DNA of 64,000 nucleotides, taken from the NCBI RefSeq assembly GCF_013402915.1, contig NC_050720.1, positions 62,001 through 126,000 on the forward strand, written 5' to 3'. A program made the translations under genes and the position numbers. Below the pieces are notes generated by a model that made no database searches, was not told where the DNA came from, and saw nothing but the letters and a program-made list of their open reading frames with translations. Below are positions 1-11,245 of the stretch, piece by piece. Origin of the DNA: Zygotorulaspora mrakii. Its lineage: Eukaryota; Ascomycota; Saccharomycetes; Saccharomycetales; Saccharomycetaceae. Numbering within the stretch: the stretch's first letter is position 1; every line of letters begins with the position of its first letter.

Positions 1-1
1 G

Positions 2-55
2 GTATTTGCTCAATTATTTGACTATGAGTTCGAGGACGTCTTTTCTACATTATAG
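2..55 (+). CDS. Possible C-terminal end of a gene cut by the window edge
   Basis: Frame 2 is open from the window edge to a TAG at 53-55 and encodes 17 residues ending FEDVFSTL. The acidic and aromatic composition looks like a protein C-terminus, but 17 codons are too few to identify. In S. cerevisiae the gene before SUI2 is POL31 on the same strand, so that gene or another could end here. The assignment is inference only, and the open stretch could be chance. Confidence 0.3.
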   Translation, partial: VFAQLFDYEFEDVFSTL

Positions 56-261
56 AAATGAAAAACTTGTTATCCTCTAGAATGGCAAGGTGTTCCCCTG
101 ATAATCTCTTCGAAGTGTATCCTGTAAGTATCTATGATATAAGGCGATTTGCGATTTTCATTTTAATGTCTCCCCAGGCGCGACGATCAAATTCAGAATA
201 ATTAATGTAATCTTGATTCACTACGGCCCAAAGAACGCACGCCCTGATCGTTCCAATATCC

Positions 262-3200
262 ATGCCGGGTCCATCATATAGTAGGCAGAGAAATGCCAAT
301 AGTATTGATCTTCTACGAGGTATCTCTAATGCGTTGAAACGTTCACTTGACAACAAGAAACCTTCAACTACTCAACAAAAAGGAACTGAGAGTACACAAA
401 AGGTCGGCAAGACATATTTATTACTGCTTCTCAAAAGATTAGGTGATTTCAATAGTAGCTATCAAGAGAGAGGTCAAGCTGCGGTTGAGGTAAGACAACT
501 ACTGGACGGCTTAGACCAAAAATCTGTACCCGCTGTATGGTATTCTGCACATGATCTGATAGACAGCACAGTTCCACAGCATATAAGAAGAGCAGCTCTC
601 GAGCTATTATATGAATGCATAGTACGATGCGAAGAAGATTCACTAAAGGTCGTTTTTTTCCCTCTGGTTGTAAACCATATGATCGAGTTGATGGAAAAGA
701 ACGAGGTTTTCGAGCTCAACAGTGAAGTTGCGCTCTTGTTATCATGTCTCAATGCAATTGTCAGGGATGCCAGTCCTCTGCTGAAAACAGATGACATCTC
801 AGTACTTACCGCTATCATTGATGAGATAGTTCCTCTCACCAGTCAAAAGAATTTAGATAACATTTACCCTGAAGCCCTTTTACAACTGATGAGCCTTATA
901 CAGAAACTAATAAAACCTGTTAAAGAGGGCGCTCTTCTTGGTGTTGCAAGATTGGATAATTATATGTTACAAATGGGAGAGGATATCGGAAACAAATTTT
1001 TTTGCGGAGTAATAGATTTCTTTACATGGTTAATGAGAAACCACAAGCAGCATGTTTCAGCAGAACTTCTTCAAGAAATAGCGGCTAGTGTCATCTACAT
1101 GTCAGGGATTTTGAATGAAAGGAAAGAAGAAATGGTTCTTTATGATATGGAATTGCTCTTAAAAGAGATTTCGAAAACTTCCAAAAGAGTATCTTTTTTA
1201 GAACAACTGTTTTCTTTGAATGCTATCAAACCAAAGGAAACCAATAAAATTTTCGATTCATATGTGATTATGCTTCTTTCAAAGCTGCGATCTAATCTGA
1301 TTGATAACGACACCAATGAGAGTCGACATGAGATAATCATGGTTGCAAATAAACTTTACCAGCAAAAAAAGGATAGTATCCTTTTGAAGCTAATACTTGA
1401 GATTTTGAATGTCAATAGTAAAAATATGGAAAGTTTCGTGGACGATGAATTCTTTCTATCTACCACAAAGAATGCTCTCGGCTTATGGCAACTAATAAGA
1501 CTGACCCTAAGGAGAAATTCATCATTAGGGAGGCTTTTTGGTCATAAAATAATAAATAAAATTTTCAAGAATCATGGTATCAGTTCTTCAATAGGAATAA
1601 ACAACTTATTACAGTTCACGTTTGCAGAAGGTTTATCTGCAGATCCAGGAATTATTGTTTGTGCTCTTGAGGCGGAATCGGGAATAATTTTTGAGTTGGA
1701 GACACTTCGTCTGTTGGTTATTAATATAATGGTTCCAAGCACAATGATGGAAGTTCGCTTACGTGTATGGAAGCTATTTATAAATCTTGCGAGAGATGCA
1801 AAAACCAGTTTTCTTTCTCCAGACGTTAATAAGGATAGTTTACTAACAATGCTTTACGCCAAAAATGAATCTTTAGAATTAAATAGCGAAGAGGCAACTT
1901 TGTTTGAGGAACTGATATATGCACTCATTCAAGAGCTTGATGCAGATCAAGTGAAAGATTTCATTCAAGATTACATTTACCCTGATATTTATGACACACT
2001 TGGTACACTAAGACGCAGAAAGAGTATTGTGGGTGCTATTGGAACTTTCGCCAGGGGATGGCAAACATCTGAGCGTCTCGCGAGGAGATTAGAGATTTTG
2101 ATTCATGGTCTTATCAGATCTTTTATATGGAGTGCCACTGATGATAGTGGTTTCAAGTGCATTTTCTTGTACCAGACACTCATCAAAGTCTATGGACGTG
2201 CAGCAGGCTGCGCCCATGCAGATACATTACTTGATATTGCTCGAGCAATGATTAGAATAAGACGCGACATATCTGGATACTTATACTTCAAAAACCCATC
2301 AGATGCAATTGGAATTAGCTCTGCTTTTGGTAGGAACAAGAACTTACTAAAAGAACCTCAACAAAGGTTTAAATGGACCTTTCCCGAGTCGACAAAAATT
2401 ATCGATGACAATTTGCTAGAAAAGCACAATATACATGTTATGTTTGATGATATCAACGAAAAATCAACTCAATGTGTTGATATTGGTGCCTGGCTTTCGG
2501 CCGCCATAGATACGATAGAAATTCCAAGAGATCTGGAAATTTACTCCTACTTGTTAACACACTTGTGTGGACAACTGTCCGATATTACTCTTTTCAAATG
2601 CCATCACTCTTTGATAGATAGATTTAAAAGGGTGATTTGTAATCATTTAACCAATTCCATCCCTTCCATCGTCCCCCTGGGTGACATTATCAGTATCTCT
2701 GATCTTCATTCAGCTTATGTACGCAACTTGTCTGCGGTACTTGCATATCATTCATTTCAGTCCAAGAGTTTTGCAGATGAATTGGTCAATGCCCTGGTTG
2801 GTGGTCTCACATCCTGGGAGAAAACTTTGATTCCAATCTTACATATTTTGACAATTAGCTGTTTCGAAATTCCGCAGTCGATACAAAGATATTTAACTCC
2901 CATTTTGCAACATATCCAAAAAAGGATTACAAGTTTATATGCAACAGCTTCAATCCTTGAGTTTTTTCTTGCATTATGTGAGTCTCGAAAATTGATTTCG
3001 AACCTGACTATTGAAGAAATCAAACGAGTATTCGCAATTATATTCAAGCTTATTGAAAATTCAGTGGATCTCAAAATAAGATCAAAACAAAAAAGAGAAG
3101 CAGAAGATTATGAGGTGGAAAAGTCAGCTCCATATCAGCGTTTGGAATACGAAATTGATATGTCTCCCTCCACTGAGTCATTTCTGATCAAAGAATCGCT

Positions 3201-4467
3201 GGCGGAATTTTTCCAGAATCAGTCGTTTCGAGCACTATCCAGCTGGTTTTTACAAGTGAATGAAAGTTGCAAGCTAGAGCTAATGCCATTCATAATAAAG
3301 AATCTACAAAGTCTAAGAGCAATCAAATCCCTAAAAAATGACGCCACAGCTTACATGGACTTTTTCAGCAGGTCCCGTTTTGGCCCTCAAGGTAGCGACA
3401 ATATCATTCATGGTGAATTAAGTGATTCCGCTCTTGAAGAATCATCCAAAATGACTAGATGGATTCATGACGACGGATTGATTTCTATTCGGGTACACGA
3501 TTCACTAAAGAAAGCTATTGTTAGTGTACGAAAACCATCATGCAATCGAATATTTGAGGTCGATCTGTCCGTTTCTACTGACACCCAACCTTCATATGAC
3601 ATTTTTAATTTTCCTGATGAAGACGAAAACAGCGAATCTTTGAGATCAAGTAAGGAAGTGCCTATTGACCCAGAGCAGGTACTATTTCAACTGCTATACA
3701 TTGGGAAGATAAATGCAAGTTTTGAGAACTCTTTCGTTAAGATTCCAGATGTCATTTCTTTTAGACGTTCAATTAATGCATTTGATCGAATACCAGATGT
3801 AGACATACAAAAAGCCGGTATTGTATACATAGGTCCTTCTCAGAGAACCGAAGAAGATGTTCTTCGCAACACTGATGGATCCTACCAATATCAGTGGTTT
3901 CTCAGTCAAATGGGGAAATTTATTAAATTAGATGAAGTATCCAAGTTTTTTTACACAGGTGGTTTAGTTCCGAAAACTGATGGAGAGTATGCTTTAGTTT
4001 GGAGGGATGAAATCACGCAAATTGCCTACCATACAGTAACTCTGATGCCTAATGATAGTGATAGCATCTCGATGAAGAAAAGCCATGTGGGTAACGATCT
4101 CGTTAACATATTTTACGATGAATCGGGCTTACCCGATTTCAATTTCAACATTATAAAGAGCCAGTTCACATTTATTAGTATCGTAATCACACCTCAAAGC
4201 GTAGATTGCGAGGAAAATCAAGCGATAGCCGATCATTACAAAGTCAAAATGTATCGAAGAAGCGGAACACCCGGTCTTCTCTCTTGTACGCACTTCAAGA
4301 TAATTGGAAAGCCAAACTTATCGAGATATGTTCGTCATGCATGCCTAACTGCCAATGCGTTTGCCCAGAAGTACTGCGAAAATCGTTCTTCGGACGCTTG
4401 CTCTATATGGGGTGTTCGTTGTAAGCATCTAACAACTCTAAGGGAACGTGTATGCGCCGTGCTGTAA
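262..4467 (+). CDS. TSC2: Tuberin-like GTPase-activating protein (TSC2 homologue)
   Basis: The protein has 1401 residues: a long helical repeat-like N-terminal and central region, then a C-terminal Rap/Ran-GAP domain at about residues 1180-1370. The GAP domain carries the family signature HVGNDLVNIFYDESG from residue 1275. Asn1278 in the GND triplet corresponds to the catalytic asparagine thumb of Rap1GAP and human tuberin. A later stretch, FNIIKSQFTFISIVITPQ, also matches tuberin. In other fungi and animals Tsc2 works with Tsc1 to switch off the GTPase Rheb and so restrain TORC1. The length is close to that of fission yeast Tsc2 and shorter than the human protein. S. cerevisiae lacks this gene, which is absent between its POL31 and SUI2. 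The ATG at 262 is the first in frame. The GAP identity is secure; Rheb as substrate is inferred from the family. Confidence 0.88.
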   Translation: MPGPSYSRQRNANSIDLLRGISNALKRSLDNKKPSTTQQKGTESTQKVGKTYLLLLLKRLGDFNSSYQERGQAAVEVRQLLDGLDQKSVPAVWYSAHDLIDSTVPQHIRRAALELLYECIVRCEEDSLKVVFFPLVVNHMIELMEKNEVFELNSEVALLLSCLNAIVRDASPLLKTDDISVLTAIIDEIVPLTSQKNLDNIYPEALLQLMSLIQKLIKPVKEGALLGVARLDNYMLQMGEDIGNKFFCGVIDFFTWLMRNHKQHVSAELLQEIAASVIYMSGILNERKEEMVLYDMELLLKEISKTSKRVSFLEQLFSLNAIKPKETNKIFDSYVIMLLSKLRSNLIDNDTNESRHEIIMVANKLYQQKKDSILLKLILEILNVNSKNMESFVDDEFFLSTTKNALGLWQLIRLTLRRNSSLGRLFGHKIINKIFKNHGISSSIGINNLLQFTFAEGLSADPGIIVCALEAESGIIFELETLRLLVINIMVPSTMMEVRLRVWKLFINLARDAKTSFLSPDVNKDSLLTMLYAKNESLELNSEEATLFEELIYALIQELDADQVKDFIQDYIYPDIYDTLGTLRRRKSIVGAIGTFARGWQTSERLARRLEILIHGLIRSFIWSATDDSGFKCIFLYQTLIKVYGRAAGCAHADTLLDIARAMIRIRRDISGYLYFKNPSDAIGISSAFGRNKNLLKEPQQRFKWTFPESTKIIDDNLLEKHNIHVMFDDINEKSTQCVDIGAWLSAAIDTIEIPRDLEIYSYLLTHLCGQLSDITLFKCHHSLIDRFKRVICNHLTNSIPSIVPLGDIISISDLHSAYVRNLSAVLAYHSFQSKSFADELVNALVGGLTSWEKTLIPILHILTISCFEIPQSIQRYLTPILQHIQKRITSLYATASILEFFLALCESRKLISNLTIEEIKRVFAIIFKLIENSVDLKIRSKQKREAEDYEVEKSAPYQRLEYEIDMSPSTESFLIKESLAEFFQNQSFRALSSWFLQVNESCKLELMPFIIKNLQSLRAIKSLKNDATAYMDFFSRSRFGPQGSDNIIHGELSDSALEESSKMTRWIHDDGLISIRVHDSLKKAIVSVRKPSCNRIFEVDLSVSTDTQPSYDIFNFPDEDENSESLRSSKEVPIDPEQVLFQLLYIGKINASFENSFVKIPDVISFRRSINAFDRIPDVDIQKAGIVYIGPSQRTEEDVLRNTDGSYQYQWFLSQMGKFIKLDEVSKFFYTGGLVPKTDGEYALVWRDEITQIAYHTVTLMPNDSDSISMKKSHVGNDLVNIFYDESGLPDFNFNIIKSQFTFISIVITPQSVDCEENQAIADHYKVKMYRRSGTPGLLSCTHFKIIGKPNLSRYVRHACLTANAFAQKYCENRSSDACSIWGVRCKHLTTLRERVCAVL

Positions 4468-4830
4468 AGATTCATTAAGCTGTCCGCTCAAACAGTTAGA
4501 AATGCAAGCTACCTAAGCTCCGCTTCACTAGCGAATACAACATTACCATCACTGATATCATAATCAGTCATTAGTATGATAATATGTCATTAGTATCGTC
4601 ATAAGTAGTCTGGCAATAGAAGTTTTATGTTTACCCGGCGCGCATCAAACAAGCGCCCTACTAATAGCCAATGCCCTTGGGAAAAATTTTCACAATTCCC
4701 ATAATGAAGAAGAAGTGAACTGTGACATATTATATTACAATTGAACATTAGATCGGGCTCTCTTGTACATCAGTAGTATATCGACCACTTCTTTGTATAT
4801 CCTATCAGTTTTTGAGGAGAATAGAAAAGG
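4468..4830. promoter_or_regulatory. TSC2-SUI2 intergenic region
   Basis: This 363-bp spacer holds the TSC2 3' end and the SUI2 promoter. It contains a direct repeat GTCATTAGTAT at 4567-4577 and 4586-4596. An 11-bp match to the S. cerevisiae ARS consensus (TTTTATGTTTA) lies at 4623-4633. No gene or RNA was recognised. Confidence 0.4.
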
Positions 4831-5742
4831 ATGTCCACTACACATTGCAGATTCTATGAGAATAAGTATCCAGAAGTTGACGACATCGTTATGGTGAATG
4901 TTCAGCAAATCGCTGAAATGGGAGCATATGTCAAACTTTTGGAATACGATAACATTGAGGGTATGATTTTGCTGAGTGAGTTATCTCGTAGACGTATAAG
5001 GTCCATTCAAAAGTTGATCAGAGTCGGTAAGAATGATGTTGTCGTTGTTCTTCGTGTAGATAAAGAAAAGGGTTACATTGATTTATCCAAACGTCGTGTT
5101 TCATCTGAAGATATCATAAAATGTGAAGAAAAATATCAAAAATCTAAAACTGTACATGCAATTATGAGGTATTGCGCTGAAAAATTTCAAATTCCATTAG
5201 AAGATTTGTACAAAAGTATTGCATGGCCATTAAGTCGAAAGTATGGTCATGCTTACGAAGCTTTCAAGTTATCTATAATCGATGAAACAGTTTGGGAAGG
5301 TATTGAACCGCCATCGAAGGAAGTTTTTGAAGAATTGAAACTATACATTTCCAGGAGATTAACACCTCAAGCCGTCAAGATCAGAGCTGATGTCGAAGTT
5401 TCCTGTTTCAGCTACGAAGGTATTGATGCAATCAAAGAGGCTTTGAAAGCTGCAGAATCTCTCTCCACAGAACAAATGCAAATTAAGGTAAAGCTAGTGG
5501 CCGCTCCATTATACGTTATCACGACCCAATCATTAGATAAACAAAAGGGTATTGAATTACTAGAGCAAGGTATTGAAAAGATTAACCAGGTCATTGCTAA
5601 GCATAACGGTGTTTGCAATATCACAATGTCACCAAAGGCTGTTACCGCAACTGAAGATGCTGAGTTGCAAGCACTATTAGAAAGTAAGGAACTTGATAAC
5701 AGATCTGATTCTGATTCTGAAGAAGACTCTGATTCAGAATAG
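4831..5742 (+). CDS. SUI2: Translation initiation factor eIF2 alpha subunit
   Basis: This 303-residue protein is nearly collinear with yeast Sui2. It is part of the eIF2 complex that delivers initiator Met-tRNA to the 40S ribosome. An N-terminal S1 domain (about 15-88) is followed by the helical and C-terminal alpha-beta domains. The sequence LLSELSRRRIRS places Ser52 (Ser51 after Met removal) at the site phosphorylated by Gcn2, so general amino-acid control should act on it. The acidic serine-rich tail DSDSEEDSDSE looks like a CK2 target, as in S. cerevisiae. The ATG at 4831 gives a full-length protein. It is followed by MHO1 on the same strand, the S. cerevisiae order YJR007W-YJR008W. Confidence 0.98.
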   Translation: MSTTHCRFYENKYPEVDDIVMVNVQQIAEMGAYVKLLEYDNIEGMILLSELSRRRIRSIQKLIRVGKNDVVVVLRVDKEKGYIDLSKRRVSSEDIIKCEEKYQKSKTVHAIMRYCAEKFQIPLEDLYKSIAWPLSRKYGHAYEAFKLSIIDETVWEGIEPPSKEVFEELKLYISRRLTPQAVKIRADVEVSCFSYEGIDAIKEALKAAESLSTEQMQIKVKLVAAPLYVITTQSLDKQKGIELLEQGIEKINQVIAKHNGVCNITMSPKAVTATEDAELQALLESKELDNRSDSDSEEDSDSE

Positions 5743-6011
5743 TCATTTTCATAACTGCAAATATGTTTTTACGCAAGTATGTAGTTTTACAACTATGAAA
5801 GTGTGTAGCACCATGGAAATAATATAATAAATGTAGTTTTGTCATTTTAAGCGATGCATTTATTTAAAGGGAAGGAAGGGGCCCAAGGGGAGAGGTCCTT
5901 GAAAAAAGATATAAAAAGTGCAAATATCACCAGGTATTCGCTGGAGCAGTCTAGATATTAACCGTAAATAGCCCTTGGGTTATAATTAAGTCACACGCGA
6001 GGTAGGCAAAC

Positions 6012-7013
6012 ATGGCAGATTCTGTACGTCTAGCTACCCATGCTGGAACCTGGTATTCCAATCATGCAAGTGAGCTATCGTCTACGTTGCAGAGCTATCT
6101 GAATAATACTGGCAAGAAAAGCGGTTCTATTCCAGGTGCAAGGATTGTGGTATCACCGCATGCAGGCTATAGATATTGTGGACCAACTATGGCGCATTCT
6201 TATGCTTGCCTCGATATTAATTCAGATGTGAAGAAAGTTTTCATTATTGGTCCATCACATCATGTCTACTTCAAGAACAAGGTGCTACTGACAAAGTTCA
6301 AGGAAATAGAAACGCCAATTGGCAAGGTCAAAGTCGATCAAGAGATAACGGAGGACTTGTTGAGAGGCGCAAACAAGGAAATTTTCGGTTTCATGGACGC
6401 TGAGACTGATTTAAATGAACATTCACTTGAAATGCAATTCCCAATGCTTATTCAGACTTTAAAATGGAGGAAAAAACCGCCGGAAGAAGTTGAAGTTGTT
6501 CCATTGCTAGTTTCTCATAACAGTACAGATGTTGATTATGCGATTGGTAGGGTCTTGAAAGAGTACCTCAAAGATCCTACAGTTCTGTTCATATTAAGCA
6601 GTGATTTTTGTCATTGGGGGAGGCGATTTGGGTATACGGGCTATTGTGGCATGGAAAGTGAGTTAGACGAAGCTATTGGCGAAGAAACTGAGATTGAAAT
6701 GCTCACATCCCGAAGTAAACTATCACATCATCAATTAGACATTTGGCAATCTATTGAATTAATCGATAGAGGTGCAATGAGAGTTTTAAGTGATAGCAAA
6801 AACGACTCGAAGTATAACATGTGGAAAAAATATCTTGAGATCACTGGTGACACTATTTGTGGTGCGAAACCAATAGCCATTGTACTGTCCGCGATCTCAT
6901 TCAGCGAAAGAGAGGTTGTGTTCAAATGGCCGCATTATTCTCAAAGTTCAAAAGTTTCGAATTTAAATGACAGTAGTGTAAGTTATGCAGCAGGCTATGC
7001 TACCCTCTTATAA
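6012..7013 (+). CDS. MHO1: MEMO1 family protein Mho1
   Basis: This 333-residue protein of the MEMO family is the orthologue of YJR008W. Family signatures are visible: THAGTWYSN near the start, VSPHAGYRYCGPTMAHSY at about 48-65, IIGPSHH, and SSDFCHWGRRFGY. These histidines and acidic residues form a metal pocket like that of class III dioxygenases. Human MEMO1 has been linked to metal binding and signalling; the molecular role in yeast is not settled. It sits between SUI2 and GAPDH exactly as in S. cerevisiae. Confidence 0.95.
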   Translation: MADSVRLATHAGTWYSNHASELSSTLQSYLNNTGKKSGSIPGARIVVSPHAGYRYCGPTMAHSYACLDINSDVKKVFIIGPSHHVYFKNKVLLTKFKEIETPIGKVKVDQEITEDLLRGANKEIFGFMDAETDLNEHSLEMQFPMLIQTLKWRKKPPEEVEVVPLLVSHNSTDVDYAIGRVLKEYLKDPTVLFILSSDFCHWGRRFGYTGYCGMESELDEAIGEETEIEMLTSRSKLSHHQLDIWQSIELIDRGAMRVLSDSKNDSKYNMWKKYLEITGDTICGAKPIAIVLSAISFSEREVVFKWPHYSQSSKVSNLNDSSVSYAAGYATLL

Positions 7014-7223
7014 ATAAGTAATCAACTGAGAATCCCTTTTGAATTAAACAACTAGACAAGAATCAATACTGAACATTCAACACACGTAATAAAAATTTTT
7101 TGTTTTAAAAAAAACTATATATCTCTAGCATAATTAAAAAAAAAGCTTTATATTCTTGAAACATTTGTAAATTGTAAATTCGTCATTAAGAAAAAGAATT
7201 GATATTCCTTTTCATAAATTCAT

Positions 7224-8252
<1,029 letters not shown>

Positions 8253-8348
8253 CTATGTGAATTTGTTCCTGGGGTCTTAAAATAAAAAATAATAATAATA
8301 GCTAAACAGTATGTAATAATCCTACTACCATATCTAATCGATCACTCC

Positions 8349-8356
8349 TTTATATA
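8349..8356 (-). promoter_or_regulatory. Probable TATA box of GAPDH
   Basis: TATATAAA on the minus strand lies about 140 bp upstream of the GAPDH ATG, a usual spacing for a strong glycolytic yeast promoter. Confidence 0.55.
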
Positions 8357-9098
8357 TGAATTTTCAATCTCGCTTTTCAATTCACCTCAGGCTCAGTCAC
8401 ATCACTGTGTTCCAATGGCCTCCCCATCCTACTCACTCAACGTTTTCGCTACCATGGGCATACGCAGTTGCTACCACGATCCCATAACAAGCACCCTACA
8501 AATTTCTACCAATCCATGCAACGAGAACATCATAGGCCTCTCGTTGTTGCATGCACACTTTAACAAACAATGCGCACTGAGCACCTGCCTGATCTCATAT
8601 GATTATGTGATATGACACGATACTGAAAAATATATGAGATGATTTGATGTTATTCTTTTTTTTTTCCATGCCCTTCCCCGATGCTGAACATCTTTTGATG
8701 GAGGAGGCCTCGTTAGTTAGCGGTTGCTGAGACGGTGAGATGTTTAATGAAATTACCTCGTACCTATCGCTGTCGGGCTTCCTGTAATTTTGCGGATTCC
8801 GCCAGATTTTATGGATGCTGAGGAATCGACGGGTTTTTCAGATTTTAGTGGACGCTTCCCTTTTGGTTGTTGCCTCCGCGAAAAGTGGAAGCCGCGAACC
8901 GAACAGGCTGGTTGCAGAGACTCGAACGGGGCCATCTGGATAGGGGCGGGGCCACGTTCGGCGCACGGTAGAAGAAAGAGAGAAATAAAAAAAAGGGGAT
9001 TGCCCCAACAAGACTGGAACATTCTAGAATCCTGGGACGGCGAGAAAGCAGAGGTCTGCAACAGTCCGGATCTCCGCCCTCACGGACGCCCCGGATGC

Positions 9099-9154
9099 CG
9101 GACATCGCGTTCGTCTACCTCCGCGGTTTCCGGACATCCGCGGTTCTCGGACAT
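9099..9154 (+). repeat. Three copies of CGGACAT in the MET3 upstream region
   Basis: Exact CGGACAT copies lie at 9099-9105, 9131-9137 and 9148-9154, with CCGCGG blocks between them. CGG triplets are the usual contact of zinc-cluster regulators, so these may be a binding array. No specific factor can be named. Confidence 0.4.
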
Positions 9155-9210
9155 TTTATCGATATTTACGTGTCGGACCGCGGAGCCACAGCTGTCAAAA
9201 ACAGTAACCG

Positions 9211-9216
9211 CACGTG
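9211..9216 (+). promoter_or_regulatory. CACGTG E-box (Cbf1-type) upstream of MET3
   Basis: This is a perfect CACGTG, 470-475 bp upstream of the MET3 ATG. In S. cerevisiae, Cbf1 binds this box at MET promoters and helps recruit Met4 during sulfur limitation. Confidence 0.6.
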
Positions 9217-9253
9217 GTATCGTTTTTTCACGTTCTCAGGGTTTCGGTAAATC

Positions 9254-9260
9254 TCACGTG
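9254..9260 (+). promoter_or_regulatory. TCACGTG Cbf1 site upstream of MET3
   Basis: TCACGTG is the full preferred core of the Cbf1-Met4-Met28 complex in S. cerevisiae. It lies about 430 bp upstream of the MET3 start and 38 bp from another CACGTG, supporting sulfur control of MET3. Confidence 0.65.
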
Positions 9261-9380
9261 GAAAGATGTCGTGTGAAGTGACGGTGGGTGGTCTGGGTGG
9301 GCGGGAAAGCCATGGAAAAACCGTGGTGGTTATCCCGGCATGTTGCGAAGAATGATGAGTTTCAGAAGAGCTGTTGGATC

Positions 9381-9410
9381 TGAAAAATTATGAAAAATTA
9401 TGAAAAATTG
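9381..9410 (+). repeat. Tandem 10-bp repeat, three copies
   Basis: TGAAAAATTA is repeated three times head to tail; the last copy ends in G. It lies between the CACGTG boxes and the TATA element of MET3. Confidence 0.9.
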
Positions 9411-9596
9411 TACAAAGGTGAAAGGGAAAGGCTCTGGAAAGTTTCAACATGAACATACCACAATTGTGGCTTGATTATCAACAATTTTGAAAAGATGTTG
9501 GTAAATCTGTAAGTCTGCGTGGGGGTTCGACTCCTGGTCAGAATGGAGGAATGCAATCTCGAGGCTGGGCTGAAAGACGACCGGACTGTGAGTGTC

Positions 9597-9605
9597 TATA
9601 TATAG
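9597..9605 (+). promoter_or_regulatory. TATA box of MET3
   Basis: TATATATAG lies 81-89 bp upstream of the MET3 start codon at 9686, as expected for an inducible TATA-containing gene. Confidence 0.6.
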
Positions 9606-9685
9606 TGGGCGTAGAGTTGGGACGGTGGCACATGTCTTGAGTGGGCTCTTGTGTAAGAAGCCGTAAGCACTGTAGAAAGAAAAGA

Positions 9686-11206
9686 ATGCCTGCTCCTCAC
9701 GGTGGTAAATTGCAAGACCTGGTCGCCAGAGACGCCTCGAAGCACGGGGATCTGCTGAAGGAATCGCACGGCTTAACTCGCTTAGATTTGAGCGAAAGGC
9801 AAGTTTGCGATCTGGAACTAATTTTGAATGGTGGGTTCTCACCGTTGGATGGATTTCTGACCGAGAAGGACTACTTGAAGGTCGTCGAAGACTCCAGGTT
9901 GTCGGATGGCACCGTCTGGACCATTCCAATCACGTTGGATGTGGCGGAGGATTTTGCCAAGAGCGTGAAAGCGGATCAAAGAATCGCTTTGATTCAGGAC
10001 GGGGAGATTCCGTTGGCGATTTTGACCGTTGGCGACGTCTACAGGCCAGATAAGTCGCTTGAAGCCAAGAAAGTCTTCAGAGGCGATCCCGAACATCCAG
10101 CCATTCAGTACTTGAACAATGTCGCCGGCGATTACTACATCGGTGGTAAGTTGGAAGCAATTCAATTGCCACAGCATTACGACTACCCAGGTCTGAGGAA
10201 AACTCCAGCCCAATTGAGGTTGGAGTTTCAATCCAGACAGTGGGATCGTATCGTTGCATTCCAAACACGTAACCCAATGCACAGAGCCCACAGAGAACTG
10301 ACAGTTAGAGCTGCCAGAGAGGCAAATGCCAAGGTTCTGATCCACCCTGTGGTCGGCATGACCAAACCTGGTGACATTGATCATCACACCAGAGTGCGTG
10401 TCTATCAGGAAATTATTAAACGTTATCCAAGTGGTATCGCTTTTATGTCTCTACTACCGCTGGCTATGAGAATGGCTGGTGACAGAGAGGCTGTTTGGCA
10501 CGCAATCATCAGGAAGAATTACGGTGCAACTCATTTCATTGTCGGCAGAGATCATGCGGGTCCTGGTAAGAACTCAAAGGGGGTTGATTTCTATGGTCCA
10601 TATGACGCACAAGAATTGGTTGAATCCTACAAGCACGAACTTGGTATCAATGTTGTTCCATTCAGAATGGTTACCTATTTACCTGATGAAGATCGTTATG
10701 CTCCAATTGACGAAATTGATACATCAAAAGTAAGGACTTTGAACATTTCAGGTACAGAATTGAGAAAAAGATTGAGAACCGGTGGTGAGATCCCTGAATG
10801 GTTTTCATACCCTGAAGTGGTAAAGATTTTAAGAGAATCCAATCCACCAAGACCTCAACAAGGGTTTGCTATCATTTTTGAAAACTCACTAAACATTTCT
10901 CGTGCTCAACTTTCTATTGCACTATTATCAACATTCCTACAATTTGGTGGTGGTAGACATTATAAAATCTTTGATCATAAAGATAATGACAAGACTCTGC
11001 TTGAACTTGTACCAGATTTTATTAGGTCTGGTACTGGTTTGATCGTTCCAAATGAATGGTCCTCAAATGTTGATGCTGCTAACTTGTATCGTTTAGGATC
11101 GTCTGGTGATGCCGACATTAAACTAGAATCCAATGATGAATCTGTTTTCTTCATCGTACAAAAAGTTGTTCTATTCTTGGAAGATAACGGTTTCATTCAA
11201 TTTTAG
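9686..11206 (+). CDS. MET3: ATP sulfurylase
   Basis: This 506-residue sulfate adenylyltransferase makes adenylyl sulfate from sulfate and ATP, the first step of sulfate assimilation. The start chosen is the ATG at 9686 ([12 protein letters not shown]), which matches the S. cerevisiae N-terminus; the open frame extends 15 codons further without homology. Catalytic motifs [12 protein letters not shown] and [14 protein letters not shown] are intact. The C-terminal third is the APS-kinase-like domain that mediates hexamer assembly in yeast. Paired Cbf1-type boxes upstream suggest regulation by sulfur supply. It is the orthologue of YJR010W, in the expected place after GAPDH. Confidence 0.97.
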   Translation: MPAPHGGKLQDLVARDASKHGDLLKESHGLTRLDLSERQVCDLELILNGGFSPLDGFLTEKDYLKVVEDSRLSDGTVWTIPITLDVAEDFAKSVKADQRIALIQDGEIPLAILTVGDVYRPDKSLEAKKVFRGDPEHPAIQYLNNVAGDYYIGGKLEAIQLPQHYDYPGLRKTPAQLRLEFQSRQWDRIVAFQTRNPMHRAHRELTVRAAREANAKVLIHPVVGMTKPGDIDHHTRVRVYQEIIKRYPSGIAFMSLLPLAMRMAGDREAVWHAIIRKNYGATHFIVGRDHAGPGKNSKGVDFYGPYDAQELVESYKHELGINVVPFRMVTYLPDEDRYAPIDEIDTSKVRTLNISGTELRKRLRTGGEIPEWFSYPEVVKILRESNPPRPQQGFAIIFENSLNISRAQLSIALLSTFLQFGGGRHYKIFDHKDNDKTLLELVPDFIRSGTGLIVPNEWSSNVDAANLYRLGSSGDADIKLESNDESVFFIVQKVVLFLEDNGFIQF

Positions 11207-11245
11207 GATTAATGTTAAAAAATAATATAATATACGTAAACAATC

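Noticed and set aside
8753..9281. Overlapping frames of 86-163 codons on both strands upstream of MET3
   Set aside because: They lie in a GC-rich block where stop codons are rare, overlap each other, and show no protein motif; the block contains promoter motifs instead.
9524..9534. GGTTCGACTCC, a perfect tRNA B-box-like sequence
   Set aside because: No T-stem pairing, no A-box upstream and no acceptor stem can be formed around it, so it is not a tRNA.
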